Assembly (NCBI GenBank): GCA_964466965.1
Contig: CAYXPZ010000015.1
Span: forward strand, 1 to 41,237
DNA from: Dichotomicrobium sp964466965
Lineage (GTDB): Bacteria > Pseudomonadota > Alphaproteobacteria > Rhizobiales > Rhodomicrobiaceae
DNA: 41,237 bases
Reading direction: 5' to 3'
Shown here: positions 41,159 through 41,237 of the stretch, piece by piece
How the letters are laid out: every line of letters starts with the position of its first letter
Position numbering within the stretch: the first letter of the stretch is position 1
Made by a program: the position numbers and the translations under genes
Notes under the pieces: generated by a model
Told to the model about the DNA's origin: nothing
Seen by the model: the letters and a program-made list of their open reading frames with translations, nothing else
The model's database searches: none

Positions 41159-41237
41159 TCAGCGATGGAGACCGAGGCGCGCGGCGAGCCGGCGGACCGC
41201 GCGAAGCTTTGTCAACTGGCCGACGATGAGCGGGATG
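41159..41237 (-). CDS. partial gene at right edge (strand uncertain)
   Basis: On the minus strand a frame open at the window edge ends in LTKLRAVRRLAARLGLHR with its stop at 41159, 3 bp past the FNT stop, in keeping with the other tightly convergent pairs here. The plus strand instead offers an ATG at 41165 (METEARGEPADRAKLC) open to the edge with a weak ribosome binding site. I slightly favour the minus reading; too little is visible to name it. Confidence 0.3.
   Translation of the reverse strand, partial: IPLIVGQLTKLRAVRRLAARLGLHR

Noticed and set aside
1..41237. CRISPR arrays, IS elements, phage genes, tRNA or rRNA genes
   Set aside because: No regularly spaced repeats, transposase or integrase motifs, or tRNA T-loop signatures were found in the non-coding parts by eye.

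Overview
The window is chromosomal DNA of an alphaproteobacterium, most likely a member of the Hyphomicrobiales (Rhizobiales). The evidence is high GC, the order dgt-argS-SPOR protein-nagZ-scpA-scpB-(ABC ATPase)-tatABC-serS-surE-pcm-LytM gene, a full CtrA-type site (TTAA-N7-TTAACC), glyQ and glyS flanking a small membrane protein gene, and an acetoacetyl-CoA synthetase. It is a largely conserved housekeeping region. I found no IS element, phage, CRISPR array, tRNA or rRNA.

Layout. 1-1521 (minus): 5' part of an acetoacetyl-CoA synthetase gene. 1522-2203: about 680 bp without a convincing gene but with an 18-bp operator-like palindrome. 2204-5795 (minus): an AsmA-family gene followed by an orphan PotD-like periplasmic binding protein with a long disordered spacer. 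5796-6745: long AT-richer non-coding stretch, then an unknown 159-aa ORF (6746-7225) with a near-perfect ribosome binding site just before dnaA. 7350-14113 (plus): dnaA, dnaN, recF, gyrB. 14117-15375 (minus): erpA and xth. 15496-30920 (plus): dgt, argS, SPOR-domain protein, nagZ, scpA, scpB, an orphan ABC ATPase, tatA, tatB, tatC, serS, surE, pcm and a lipoprotein with LysM and a degenerate LytM domain (NlpD-like), the last preceded by the CtrA site. 30924-31940 (minus): long-chain polyprenyl diphosphate synthase. 32097-38294 (plus): DUF2007 protein, tRNA1(Val)-type methyltransferase, S49 peptidase, glyQ, small membrane protein, glyS, DoxX-like protein. 38608-40050 (minus): heme/FAD ferric-reductase-like membrane oxidoreductase plus a 28-aa membrane microprotein translationally coupled to it. 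40307-41155 (plus): formate/nitrite-transporter family protein. The right edge holds an incomplete gene whose strand is not certain.

Together the genes cover replication initiation and clamp loading (dnaA/N, recF, gyrB), chromosome condensation (scpAB), nucleotide-pool and DNA repair (dgt, xth), three aminoacyl-tRNA synthetases, cell wall and division (SPOR protein, nagZ, NlpD-like), Tat export, and a small membrane redox region at the right end. The items most worth a second look are the CtrA-linked NlpD-like gene, the 28-aa microprotein downstream of the membrane reductase, the unknown ORF and AT-rich DNA in front of dnaA, and the low-GC codon patches inside argS and glyS. I did not find a clear new defence or mobile system.
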